Made by a program: the position numbers and the translations under genes. A stretch of DNA of 64,000 nucleotides from Musa acuminata AAA Group. Taxonomy: Eukaryota > Streptophyta > Magnoliopsida > Zingiberales > Musaceae. Positions 9,464-19,909 of this stretch are shown here, in pieces. A model generated the notes under the pieces. That model did not search any database and had not been told where the DNA came from. It saw nothing but the letters and a program-made list of their open reading frames with translations. The stretch spans positions 15,298,501 to 15,362,500 of the forward strand of contig NC_088356.1 of NCBI RefSeq assembly GCF_036884655.1, read 5' to 3'. Numbering within the stretch: position 1 is the first letter of the stretch; every line of letters begins with the position of its first letter.

Positions 9464-10956
9464 TGTTGGGAAATCATGGGGGCGACATCACATGGGCAGC
9501 GGAAGAACAAGAAAACAAAATCCCCGATTCCCAAAAAGATGTTCGTCGTCGTGCGAAGATTGGTGCGCAAAATCCGCGAAACTCAAAACTGCGTATAGAG
9601 TAGATTGTATTACCTAGGGAGATCGTATATCCCTGTTTCCTTGCAGATCCTTAGGAGAGGGTGAAGGAGGTCAAGCGTCCTCCTCTCTAGCAGTGATCCA
9701 CACAGTAGGGTTGCGACGACGCTCCTCAAAACTCCAGGCCTGCTTTGAGGTGTAGAGGGAGAGGAGAATAGGAAAGGCAAGCAAAGGCTCTAGCCTATGA
9801 GGCTCTGAATCCCTCCTATTTATAGAGATCCCCGGTCAAACCCTAATGGGTCCTCCCCTAATGGGTATTGGATCTGCATCCAATAAGACAAGGGCTCCAT
9901 CGGATATCTCATATCTAAACCTCTACTCATCGCAATGCCTACCATATGTGTGTGACCCTCTAGGCCCAATATCGAGCTGGCCGTGAGTCATACCTGTCAG
10001 AACTCTTTCTAACTCAGTGAATTATTATCTCTGTAATAATTCACTCGACTCATCGACTACGGACGTACTAGGCCACTATGCCGTAGTCCCTAGACGATAC
10101 AAGGGAATCCAATCCATTGGACCTGTTTGTCTTCAGTTACTGTGTACCTATAGTCCCTCATTCATCTAATATCCCAAAGACCGTATATCGAGCATGGTGC
10201 TGTTAGACCCATACGGTTCCTACTCGAGTCTCGCTCTAATCGGATTCTCCTGGAGAACTCTTTCTCTCTCAACCCGAATGACCCTGGCCAGGGATTTGTC
10301 TGAGCAAGAACACATGGTATATTCCTCTCATGACGTCGAGAGTGGATGATCCTCTATCGACACTCAATAGCCCTCGTAAGGTCGACTACCACTCCCAATG
10401 ACCAGCTGTACTAGATCTGGAACAGCCAAACCTATAAGTCTGGTATTAAAGAGTGGAGCACTCATACAGGACATCCTTGGTGTCTCAAGTCTAAGGACCA
10501 AATTCACCACTAGGACTACGGAATCGCTGTCTGACAATAAGGCATCATCAACCATCCAGCATTCCGTAAGCGGATCAATCAGTGAACTCATTCTCCAATG
10601 AGCACCTGTACTGTATCCCTAGTGTCCCAACACGAGCAGCTATGAGACCAACTGCATCCATCATATGGACGGGTATACAACACACCAGTCTGTCTGGTTA
10701 TCACGATGTCCCTCTCGAGTAACCTATGATCGGGATTATTTAGGATATGTGTTTAAAGGTGTATCGATCTCATTATCGTGATCTCATCACGATCCGATTC
10801 CCATTGCACAAATCCAAGGACATCACAATATATATATGCATTTATTCAATAGTTATAAAGTGATATACGCCAAAATATAATAAGCAAAAAGATTTTGTAT
10901 CAAGTCACACGTGCCATCACCCACGTGATTGGCTTGCTGGGCACCTATGACTAGCA
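9464..10956 (-). repeat. Cop1 minus arm 5' LTR
   Basis: Read on the minus strand it starts TGCTAGTCATAGG (10956) and ends CCCAACA (9464), about 1.49 kb. The left limit is fixed by the adjacent primer site. The right limit is inferred from the TG start and is less certain; an earlier TGTTGGGAC at 10632 was considered. It contains a TATA box at 9817-9824. The short ORFs inside are not genes. Confidence 0.75.
9817..9824 (-). promoter_or_regulatory. TATA box of Cop1 LTR
   Basis: TATAAATA on the minus strand inside CTATAAATAG. It lies in the middle of the LTR, where a U3 core promoter is expected, with transcription running toward the primer site at 9463. Confidence 0.6.
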
Positions 10957-11069
10957 GAAATAACCTCCTAACCCTAGCCGGCCACTTCACCTCTTTAATA
11001 GGGGTCGGCTTAGGTAGGTTTTATATGAATGTTCCTCTCAATTAGGACTCTCCTAGCTAGAGTCCTAAC
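10957..11069. other. Unassigned spacer between Cop1 LTR and family L LTR
   Basis: About 110 bases containing CCGGCC and TAATAGGGGTCGGCTTAGG. It matches neither neighbour clearly. It could be the extreme end of the family L LTR or older DNA. No feature is supported. Confidence 0.4.
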
Positions 11070-11394
11070 ACTCCTCTTTCTTGTATAGTTACAAAGCTAA
11101 GTGAGAGAGAGGAGGATTCTTCTCACTTTTACAACACTTTAACATCCCAAGAATTCAAGATTATGTTAACAATTTCATGCCTTTTCATGCAGAAAGGGGT
11201 GAGGTATTTATAGGCTCCAATATAGCATCAAAATTAGAGCCAAAAAGTATTTCATCCCGGTTTTTCGGGGTACTGGTGGTTCCACTGCCATTACTGGGCG
11301 ATACCATTGTCTATCACTCTGACATTGGGCGGTACCATCGCCCAATCTGAATGGTACCATTGCTTGATAGAGCTCGGAGACTGAGCTTTGGTGG
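11070..11394 (-). repeat. Family L solo or truncated LTR, left part
   Basis: It resembles the U3/R part of the family L LTRs elsewhere in the window: a TATA box (TATTTATA at 11205-11212, minus strand), the text AGGCTCCAA, and GGTACCATT/GGTACCATC motifs. It is interrupted at 11394 by Gyp1 and resumes at 17073. Confidence 0.7.
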
Positions 11395-11679
11395 TGATAA
11401 GACCCTAAAGTCTTATCGTAAAAAAGAAGAAGAGAAAGGGATGAACACTTCGAGGGGATCGGCCTCCTTGATCGCTTCGAGGGGATCGACCCTCCTTGAT
11501 CGCTTCGATGGGATCGACCTCCTAGGGTTTGTCAAAAGACTAAATAGTATTTGTCATAGATGATTGAAAAGAAGTAGTTACATCTCTATTTATAGAGTTC
11601 CGACTTTAGCTAAACTAAACATACTTAATAAATACGCAGAAAATAAAAGGAAAGCATAGAAAATAAAAGGATCCTAACA
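11395..11679 (-). repeat. Gyp1 3' LTR
   Basis: Minus strand TGTTAGGATCC...GGGTCTTATCA. It is a near-identical direct repeat of 16788-17072. It contains CTATAAATAG (core 11587-11594) and short tandem copies of CTTCGAGGGGATCGGCCTCC-like sequence (about 11446-11520). Confidence 0.95.
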
Positions 11680-11700
11680 ATCCTGCCTCCTTCAATTTAG
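11680..11700 (-). other. Gyp1 polypurine tract
   Basis: Minus-strand AAATTGAAGGAGGCAGGAT immediately precedes the 3' LTR start at 11679. A purine run in this place primes plus-strand DNA synthesis in LTR elements. The chromodomain frame reads into it. Confidence 0.75.
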
Positions 11701-14700
11701 CCTTGTCCTCAAGGCTAGCAGCATCAAATTCTGGAAACTTCTCCTTTAGCATGTTGTAGGACTCCCAAATGGCATCTTTCTTTGGTAAGTTGGCCTATTG
11801 CACCAGCACTTCAGCTACAGGATGTCTGCGGTACATTACAACTCGTCGATCAAGTATAACTTGTGGTTGAGCTTGAACTTCCCCAGTAGTAGAAGTGTCT
11901 GGCAAGTGGCACTACACTATTGCATCTTCACCCAATTTCCTTTTAAGGCATGCAACATGAAAGACTGGATGTAGTTTAGAGCTAGTAGGCAAATCCAAGC
12001 GGTAGGCCACTGGTCCAATGCGTTCTAATACCTTATAAGGCCCAAAAAACCAAGGAGATAGCTTCACGGAAGATCGGACCTTTATGGAAGTTTGCTTGTA
12101 GGGTTGAAGACGAAGGAAAACCCAATCACCTATAGTAAATTCTTGTTCACTTCGGTGTTTATCAGCTTGTTGTTTCATTCTTGCTTGTGCGGCTGTGAGG
12201 TTATCCTTTAAAAGCTGAATAATCTTATTTCTATCCATCAATTCCTTGTCCACTTGATCAACTTTAGAAGAACCAGGTACATACTTTGTAATTGTAGGTG
12301 GGGGTTGGCCATAAACTGCTTCAAATGGAGTCATTTTAATAGAAGAATGGTAAGAGATATTATACCACCACTCTGCCCAGGGAAGCCGTTTGACTCATTC
12401 CTTCGGCTTGTCGCTAGTAAAACATCGGAGGTAATTTTCTAGGCACCTGTTTACCACTTCAGTTTGCCCATCTGTTTGTGGATGATAGGTAGTGCTCATA
12501 TTCAGTTGAGTACCTTGTAAACGAAAAAGTTCTGTCCAGAAGGAGCTAGTAAAAATCTTTTCTCTATCACTAACAATGGTACGGGGACTCCCATGCAATT
12601 TAGCTATGTTTTCCACAAAAATACGAGCAACACTTGCAGCAGTATAAGGATGTCGTAAAGCACAGAAATGAGCATACTTTGTAAGTCTATCCACGACTAT
12701 AAGTATAGTACTCTTTCCTTGAGATGATGGGAGACTGTCAATGAAATCCATAGATATGTCGGTCCAAGTAGCATCAGGAATAGGGAGGGGTTGTAGTAAG
12801 CCTGGGGTGGCTACTGTCTCACTTTTGTGACGTTGGCAAACATCACATTTAGTAACAAATTTCTTGATAAAATTTTTCATACCTTTCCAGTAAAAAAGTT
12901 GTCGAACTCACTTATAAGTGCGGAGAAATCCCGAGTGACCAGCAATTGGTGATGAATGGAACTCCTTCAGAATTATTGCTTAGCAAGAAGAATGTGGGGC
13001 AACCACTATTCGGCCTTTATAGTGCAAGTCCACCGAATCCCAACTATAATTTGAGACAGAACCTGGGGCTTCTTCTAATTTTTTAATGATGTTTTGGATC
13101 TCAAGCTTATTTGACCATTCCTTTCTGATAACTTCCAAAGTCTCGCAAATAGGAATAGAAATAGCTACTAGTTCAGCTTGTTCTGGAAGGCGTGAGAGGG
13201 CATCGGCTACTAAATTCTCACTCCCCTTTTTATAAATGATCTCATAATCGAATTCCAGTAGCTTTGTGACCCATTTTTGTTGCTCTGGAGAAGAAATCTT
13301 TTGCTCTAGAAAATATTTGAGGCTTTTGTGATCAGTGTGTATTTGAAACCGTCGACCAATTAGGTAGGGTCTCCACTTTGTGACTGCATGTATTATAGCT
13401 AGCATCTCCTTGTCATAAATAGATAAACTCAAATGGGAAGGGGAAAGAGCCTTACTAGCATAAGCGATAGGCCGACCTTCCTGCATTAATACAGCCCCTA
13501 TTCCAGCTCCAAAAGCATCAGATTCAATCACAAATATCTTGTTAAAATCGGGTAAAGCCAACACGGGTGTAGTAGACATTGAAGTTTTCAAGAATTGAAA
13601 TGCCCAAGTTGCCTCTTCTGACCATCTGAATGCATTTTTCTTTAGAAGTGACGTCAAGGGGACACTAATTTTGTCATAATTCTTCACAAACTTTCGATAA
13701 TAGCTGGTTAATCCCAAGAACTCCCTTAAAGCTTTGATTGACTTTGGAATTGGCCAGTCTGTCATCACTTGGATTTTTGAAGGATCAACTGCAACACCCT
13801 TTTGAGATATGATATGGCCGAGGTACTCAACCTTAGGTTGCCCAAAACTGCACTTGGATTTCTTGACAAAAAGACCATGCTCACGAAGAATATTAAAGAC
13901 AGTTTGTAAATGTAATAAATGAATTTCTAAGGAATGACTGTATATTAAAATATCTTCAAAGAAAACCAAAACAAACTTACGGAGATGAGCCCGAAATATA
14001 TCATTCATTAAACTCTGGAAGATAGATGGTGCATTGGTTAACCCAAAAGGCATTACTAGAAACTCATAATGGCCATTATGTGTCCTGAAGGCAGTTTTCT
14101 GAACATCCCCTTCATGTACTCTGATTTAATGATAGCCCGATCGTAGGTCCAATTTAGTGAAGACCTGAGCTCCTCCTAATTCGTCCAATAGTTCATCCAC
14201 TACTGGAATAGGATATTTATCTTTCACTGTAATATTGTTAAGTGCTCGATAGTTGACACACATCCGCCATGAGCCATCCTTCTTTCTGACTAGTAACTGA
14301 GGAAGAATATGGGCTAACACTAGCTCGTATAACTCCTATTTTGAGCATCTCTGTGATAATCCTCTCTATCTCTGCCTTTTGGAAATGTGGGTATCTATAT
14401 GGTCGGACATTGGTTGGTGCCTTCTCGGGTAATAGTGGAATCCGATGATCATGACATCTAAGAGGTGGAAGTCCGTGTGGCTCTGCAAATATATCCGCAA
14501 ACTCTATTAGCAATGATTCAATATTTTCAGCCGGAATGTTCACTGTCATTTCCTTTTCAATGTTATGCAATTGCACCAAAAATCCGGTGTGTGTCTTCCG
14601 AAGGACCCGCTCCATCCGATGGCTCGTGATAGTTGTAACCTTACCCCCACTCTTCCTTTGAGAGTCACCTGTCTTCCATTAATAAAGAAATTCATAATTA

Positions 14701-16015
14701 GTTTAGAAAAATTCCAGGAGACATCACCTAGGGTTGATAGCCATTCAATTTCGAGCACCACTTCATAGTCTTCCAAGGGTAATAAAAAGAAATCCATAAA
14801 TAATTCTTGACCTTGCAAAAATAGTTTTATCTTTGAGCACTTGCTGTCACAGGTTAAAATCCGTCCATCGGCGACCTTGACTTCAAATTTATCACAACAT
14901 TCAATGTGGTAAGCTAATCGGGCTGCAAATTTCCTATCAATAAAATTATTAGTGCTACCCGTATCAATCAAAATAGTGACAGACTAGTGTTTCAGAGTTC
15001 CCCCAATTTTCATAGTTTGTGGATTAGAGTAGCCAGCCAATACATGCACTGTATGTGTGACGGCTTCAACGTCATCATTAATTTCCATTTCTTCATGATC
15101 GGAATCTGATACTTCTACTTCCGGTTCCTCGTCGATCGATTCAATCATCAAAAGTCTTCCTTGTTTGCATCGATGCTCCTTACTCCACTTTTTATCGCAA
15201 TGCCAGCACAAACCCTTCGCTAACATTTCTTTGAGTTCTTCTCTGGTTAGTCTGCTAGTGTTATAGTTTCGACTTGGAGTAGATGATGTAGGTTGCCTGC
15301 TAATCACATGTTTATTGGCACCTCTGTTTCGACGATATTCCACACTGATTTTTTCTTCATGTAGGCATGCAAATGAAATCACAGCCATCATAGTGCGAGG
15401 TTGACGAGCCTTAACCTCACACCAGATCTCGGGAATAAGCCCTTCAATAAATGTACCCATAAGTGGTCGTTCTGACCAATCTCTAGCTTGGTTGGATAAT
15501 CTTTCAAATCTACTCTGATATTCCAACACTGTAGAAGTCTGACGAATTTTGGTGAGTTGGTCATCAACATTCTCATATTCGGATGGGCCAAAGCGAACAA
15601 GAAGTCCTCTTTTAAACTGCTCCCATGAAGGAATTCCATGGCAAGTTTCGTACCAATCATACCACTGGATTGCATCTCCATCGAGCTGGATTGAGGCCAC
15701 TTCTACCTTGGATTCTTCTGGAGTTCTGTGAAAACGAAAAAATTTTTCCGCCCTAGAGATCCAACTGGTCGGATCCCCATCTTCCCATCGTGGAAATTCT
15801 ACCCTGATACATGGGTAGTGTGTGTCACCATCCTGGGGCCCTTTTCCTGTATCTCTCGATCTGTTTAGTGTAAAACTTGAGCTTCCATCTTGTTGAAACC
15901 CGTTAAAGTGCTCTAACAAGCTCTTTTTGAAATCATGAAGAGTTTCTTGTAGCCGATTTTCAATTCAGGTTTCCAACGCTTCCATTTGTGCCTTCACTGA
16001 GTTATCGGTAGCCAT
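11690..16015 (-). pseudogene. Gyp1 gag-pol polyprotein with chromodomain
   Basis: Gag starts at ATG 16015 (MATDNSVKAQ), with a TGA 16 codons later; the next frame runs 15919-14984. Visible domains: gag with knuckle-like CWHCDKKWSKEHRC; protease ILIDTGSTNNFID (about 14970); RT from about 14330 with MPFGLTNAPSIF; RNase H with YASKALSPSH and HTDHKSLKYF (about 13400); an HHCC zinc region with CDVCQRHK; integrase D,D,E core (MDFIDSLP, IVSDRE, HPQTDGQTE); a GPY/F-like SPWFFGPYKVL region; and a C-terminal chromodomain after VILDRRVVMYRRHP (about 11860-11700). Damage: stops at about 14985, 12980 and 11912, two compensating frameshifts near 14640 and 14290, and the RT box FFEDILIYS, where the first Asp of the usual pair is Glu. 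Chromodomains direct integration to particular chromatin. Confidence 0.92.
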
Positions 16016-16775
16016 TACGTACGATTGCAAGTCGGTAATCCCCAATTCTTATTTCTGATGTCTAGTCAAGGGCATCTGCATAGTAGCTGGGCAGTAGCAG
16101 CGACGGTGGTGACAGCCGGCAGCAGCAAGGGAACCCACGCGATTGTGGCGTGGTTGAAACAAGGGCAGAGCAAGTGTGCTCTGTTTCGGTTAGATGCAGA
16201 GCAAGGTGTGGTGCGGTTGAAACAAGGGCAGAGCAAGTGTGCTCTGTTTCGGTTAGATGCAGAGCAAGGTGGAGCGGCGGTAGCTGGGAGGCGAGCGGCG
16301 GTCGTCGCACGGTGGCCCATAGTGGTGATGGGTCGGTTGGGCGGCAATGGCACTCGAGGGAAAGAGGAGTGCTGGAGGAGGCGCGACTGGTGGAGGCGCG
16401 GTTGGAAATAAGGGCAACAGCAGTGAGTTGCCCTGTTTCGGTCGCCGTGAAGAGGGGGGGCAACCGGCGGCTGTAGCTGCGACCGGGGGGGGGGGGCGGG
16501 GGCACGGTGGTAGAGAAGTTAGGGCAGCATCGCCGAGAGTCTCAATGACGAAGGGGTGGTCGATCGGTTGGGAAGCAGCGCCGGCGGTGGAAAGGAAGCA
16601 GCAAGGGAGGGCGCGGCCTACCGGAGAGCAGGGGCGGCGGTGGGCTGGCCGCAAGCAGAGGAAGCAGGGATGCATGGCTGCGGCTTCTTCTTCTTCTCTC
16701 TCTGCTTTCTCTCTTCCTTTCCTTCTTTTTTTTTTTTTAGTTACATTGCAGTGGGAACGCGCCAAGGATCGCTGC
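16016..16775 (-). other. Gyp1 leader, GC-rich and repetitive
   Basis: Between primer site and gag lies GC-rich DNA with poly-G tracts (about 16484-16500). A 63-base direct duplication (16152-16214 and 16215-16272) carries, twice, a 7-base-pair hairpin CAGAGCA-AGTG-TGCTCTG (16166-16183 and 16229-16246). Another hairpin, GGGCAAC/GTTGCCC, spans 16412-16433. Long open frames on both strands are composition artefacts. Confidence 0.7.
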
Positions 16776-16785
16776 TCTAATACCA
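16774..16785 (-). other. Primer binding site, Gyp1
   Basis: Minus-strand TGGTATTAGAGC, one change from the Met-tRNA complement. It lies two bases inside the 5' LTR edge at 16788. Confidence 0.9.
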
Positions 16786-16787
16786 AT

Positions 16788-17072
16788 TGATAAGACCCTA
16801 AAGTCTTATCGTAAAAAAGAAGAAGAGAAAGGGATGATCACTTCGAGGGGATCGGCCTCCTTGATCGCTTCAAGGGGATCGGCCCTCCTTGATCGCTTCG
16901 AGGGGATCGGCCTCCTAGGGTTTGTCAAAAGACAAAATAGTATTTGTCATAGATGATCGAAAAGAAGCAGTTACATCTCTATTTATAGAGTTCCGACTTT
17001 AGCTAAACTAAACAGACTTAATAAATACGCAGAAAATAAAAGGAAAGCATAGAAAATAAAAGGATCCTAACA
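16788..17072 (-). repeat. Gyp1 5' LTR
   Basis: A 285-base copy of 11395-11679 with TG/CA ends, containing the same CTATAAATAG promoter core near 16980. Adjacent to the primer site, so this is the upstream LTR of a minus-strand element. Confidence 0.95.
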
Positions 17073-17695
17073 TGTGGTTTCAGGTGCCGATAGTACCACC
17101 ACTCAAAACACTTGAGAGACCGAGTCCCAAGCGATGCCACCACCAGTCGTGGTTTCAGGTGCTGAATGGGTTGTTCAATCTGGCCCAATTTAGCCTTATT
17201 AAGAGCCCAATTGACCCCTAACTGAGTTAGTGAGATTACCTCCCAATCTTAACTCAACTTACAGTCTAACTACAATAACTAAGACATTTAACAAAGAAAT
17301 CTTATTACAGTATGTCAACTGTTCTTTCAGTGAGCTTCCGGCGAACTTCCGGCGAACTTTCGACGATCTTCTGGTGAACTTCCGACGATCTCTCGGCAAT
17401 GTTCCGGCGGACTCCCGGATAGCCCCTGGACTTTACAACGATCTTCATGGTGAGTTCCGACGAGCTTCTTTGATAAGCTTTTGGACTTCTCGGTTAGTTC
17501 CGACAGAACTTCCGACGAACGTTCAGACATCCGATGAACTCTCGAACTCCCAACAAAGTCTTGATCTTAACTCTGGCACAACATTTGCTTTATGTATTAC
17601 TGCTATCATAGTTAATCTTACACACTTTTCTCAATATATAGATTAGATCAAATAATTTATCAATTTATTTCATCATCAAAATCTGAGATTCAATA
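17073..17695 (-). repeat. Family L solo or truncated LTR, right part
   Basis: Continuation of 11070-11394 after the Gyp1 insertion. It holds GGTACC-like motifs, the repeated CTTCCGGCGAACTT segment typical of the family, and ends CTGAGATTCAATA, the minus-strand LTR start. No polypurine tract follows, so this is not an intact 3' LTR of a preserved element. Confidence 0.75.
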
Positions 17696-19103
17696 GTATC
17701 CACAAAAGGTCTTCCTTTAATAGGAGAAGACCAACCACCTCTTTACAGCACTTTTTTCTTTTCACAGGTTTAGGAGATAACCCTTACAAGTTACTCTTTT
17801 ATAAGTATTCCCTCATAGATCTCCCTTAGGACTAACTCTAAGCACTAGGAGGAGGGAACTCAATGTTTTGGTAGAGTTTACTCAGTTTTTTCCTCAAGAA
17901 TTATTTCCCTCTTTTTAACTCACTTTCTTACTTTACTAAGCAGGAAAGAGTGGGGTATTTATAGGCTCCAAATGGATTCAAATTTGGAGCCCAAAATTTA
18001 AATTCCCGAGATTTCGGGGTACAAGCGGTACTACCGCCTACATTGGATGGTACCACTACCTGTAGCTTGACACTGGGTGATACCACCACCCAGTCTAGCG
18101 GTACCACCGTCTGACAACCTCGGAGATCGAGTTTTTTGAGCTTTCCAACTCATAAGCGGTTCCACCACCTGTTCTGGCTGTTCCACCGCTTGTTTTGGTG
18201 GTGCCACTGCTTGATCAAACTTTTCGGCCACTGAATGGGCCTCCCAATGAGCCCAAATCAATCTCAATTAAGGCCCAATTGGCCCCTAATTGAGTTAGCA
18301 TGATTATACTAAAAGCTAACTCAATTAGCCCCCTAAACTATTTCAAGCTTAGACAAATGATTACAAAGCATGAATCTTTTGTCCGATATGTCATTAGTTC
18401 ATCCGGCGCTCGTCCGATCCTTAAGCGCCTTCTCCTCTCCTTTGGTGTATTGCCCAATCGACATGTTGACACCCATAACTTTCGATCTCCTTAGCGCAAT
18501 CTCCGATCCTTCGGCTCGATGTCCGAATTCATGACACGAGCCTTCTACCGACACATCGATCGATCCTTCGGCCCGACGTCCAATCTTCTAACATGTTCAC
18601 TCTGGCCCAATGTCCAATTCCTCCTACTTTAATCAATTTGCCTCTCCTTGATCGAAGCTAGTCCTGCGTTACTCAAAATGCAAATTAGATCCACCGCATA
18701 TTCTGGCTATTCCACCACCTATTTTGGCGGTACCCCGCCTGATCCAACTTTTTGGTCAATGAATGAGCTTCCCAATGAGCCCAAATCAATCCCAATTAAG
18801 GCCCAATTGGCCCCTAATTGAGTTAGCATGATTACACCAAGCTAACTCAATTAGCCCCCTAAACAACTTTAATCTTAGATAAATGATTACAAAGCATGAA
18901 TCCTTTGTCCTGTATGTCATTGGTTCATCCGGCGCTCATCCGATCCTTCGGCGCATCGTCCTCTCCTTTGGTGTCTTGCCTAATCGGCATGTTGATTCCC
19001 GAAACTTTCGATCTCCTTTGTGCAATATCCAATCCTTCGGCCCAATGCCTGAATTCATGACATGAGCCTTCTACCGACACGTCGACCGATCCTCTGGCCC
19101 AAC
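17696..19103 (-). repeat. L-A 3' LTR, left part with internal duplication
   Basis: Family L LTR on the minus strand, missing its first few hundred bases at the left, where it abuts another LTR end at 17695. It has a TATA box near 17955-17963 and GGTACC-type motifs at 18020-18240. A segment is duplicated: about 18165-18620 is repeated, diverged, at 18700-19103. The Gyp2 insertion cuts it at 19103. Confidence 0.8.
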
Positions 19104-19895
19104 TGTCATGACCTTAGTTGGAATTGCCTAAGGCATAAGGCACCCTTGCGGCAAAGATGTAAACTTAGCTTGCGTTGCCTAAGTCGCGAGGCACCCTTGC
19201 GACAAAGACGCGAACTTAGCTTGCGTTGCCTAAGTCGTGCTTCACCCTTGCGATTTGTGTCCACAAAGATCAGCCCACTTGCAACCTCTCATAGGTCCCG
19301 AAGGACCTGTAAAAAGAGAAAGTTGATTAGTTTGAAGAACGAGCGACGGACAAGTCCCAACGTCTCACGAAAAGGGGAGCTTTCCAAGCAATTCAGCAAG
19401 CACCTTATGTGCACAAGAAGAAAGAGGGAGAGGGGGAAAACAAGAACTTTAGAAGATTGAATGAACAACTGCAAGTCCACAAATAGCTGCTCACTAGGTG
19501 TCGGGCACGACAACAAGTTTTCGTTTAGGTAACATGCGAACATACGAAAGATTGTTCAATGCCCGACACTATACCGAAGCCTCATCCAGCTTTGTGCCAC
19601 CCAGGTGGTTCCAAGGGGCTGAGATGGCTGACATTTTGGTAAGCGGAAGCGGACTGCAGAAAACAGCCCATGGCACATGAAGACAGAGCTGTTTTGGGCT
19701 GTTTTGAGGTTATTTTGCTCGGTTCGGTGAGCAATCACTTTGTAGCACTGTAACTTGTTTGAACATACATTTTTACAAGCAAAATGACTCAAAACCAAGA
19801 CAAAACATGTTGCCAAGTAGCTGTACATGTAGATGAGAGCGACGAACGATTTGTTGAACGGAGTTGTTGTGGGTGCGTGATGACCGTTTGTGACA
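19104..19895 (-). repeat. Gyp2 3' LTR
   Basis: Direct repeat of 24739-25531 with TGTCA/TGACA ends. Near its left edge, short direct repeats of GCGTTGCCTAAGTCGCGAGG-type text occur three times (about 19115-19250). The following purine tract (minus strand AGTAGGGGAGAA, 19896-19907) marks it as the 3' LTR. Confidence 0.95.
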
Positions 19896-19907
19896 TTCTC
19901 CCCTACT
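19896..19907 (-). other. Gyp2 polypurine tract
   Basis: Minus-strand AGTAGGGGAGAA directly next to the 3' LTR. Confidence 0.8.
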
Positions 19908-19909
19908 TA

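Larger units (their letters stand above)
1..10956. mobile_element. Cop1: inverted tail-to-tail dimer of a Ty1/copia element
   Basis: Two copies of the same copia family face each other. The plus arm begins inside its 5' LTR at the window edge and runs through primer site, leader, gag, protease, integrase and part of reverse transcriptase to about 4774. The minus arm mirrors it from about 4773 to the far LTR end at 10956. The arms match throughout, including non-coding leader, with scattered differences and several indels, so this is an old or non-identical pair rather than a fresh perfect palindrome. The minus arm keeps about 500 bases of reverse transcriptase (about 4775-5275) absent from the plus arm. 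Neither arm has a 3' LTR or polypurine tract. Confidence 0.9.
11395..17072 (-). mobile_element. Gyp1: complete Ty3/gypsy chromovirus, inactivated
   Basis: Both LTRs (285 bases each), primer site, leader, gag-pol and polypurine tract are present on the minus strand. The 5-base flanks GGTGG (11390-11394) and TGTGG (17073-17077) look like a target-site duplication with one change. It sits in a family L LTR. The LTRs differ at only a few positions, so it is younger than its host repeat. Confidence 0.92.

Noticed and set aside
10632..10632. LTR end at 10632 (TGTTGGGAC on the minus strand)
   Set aside because: It has the right terminal bases, but the sequence beyond continues without a break to a TG start at 10956. 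The longer LTR fits better, though only a second LTR copy could settle it.
16025..16790. Long ORFs in the Gyp1 leader
   Set aside because: GC-rich low-complexity sequence with poly-G runs. Frames are open on both strands and the region lies between primer site and gag.
18165..19103. Evenly repeated segments as a CRISPR-like or satellite array
   Set aside because: Only two diverged copies of a long LTR segment, not short repeats with unique spacers, and the host is eukaryotic.
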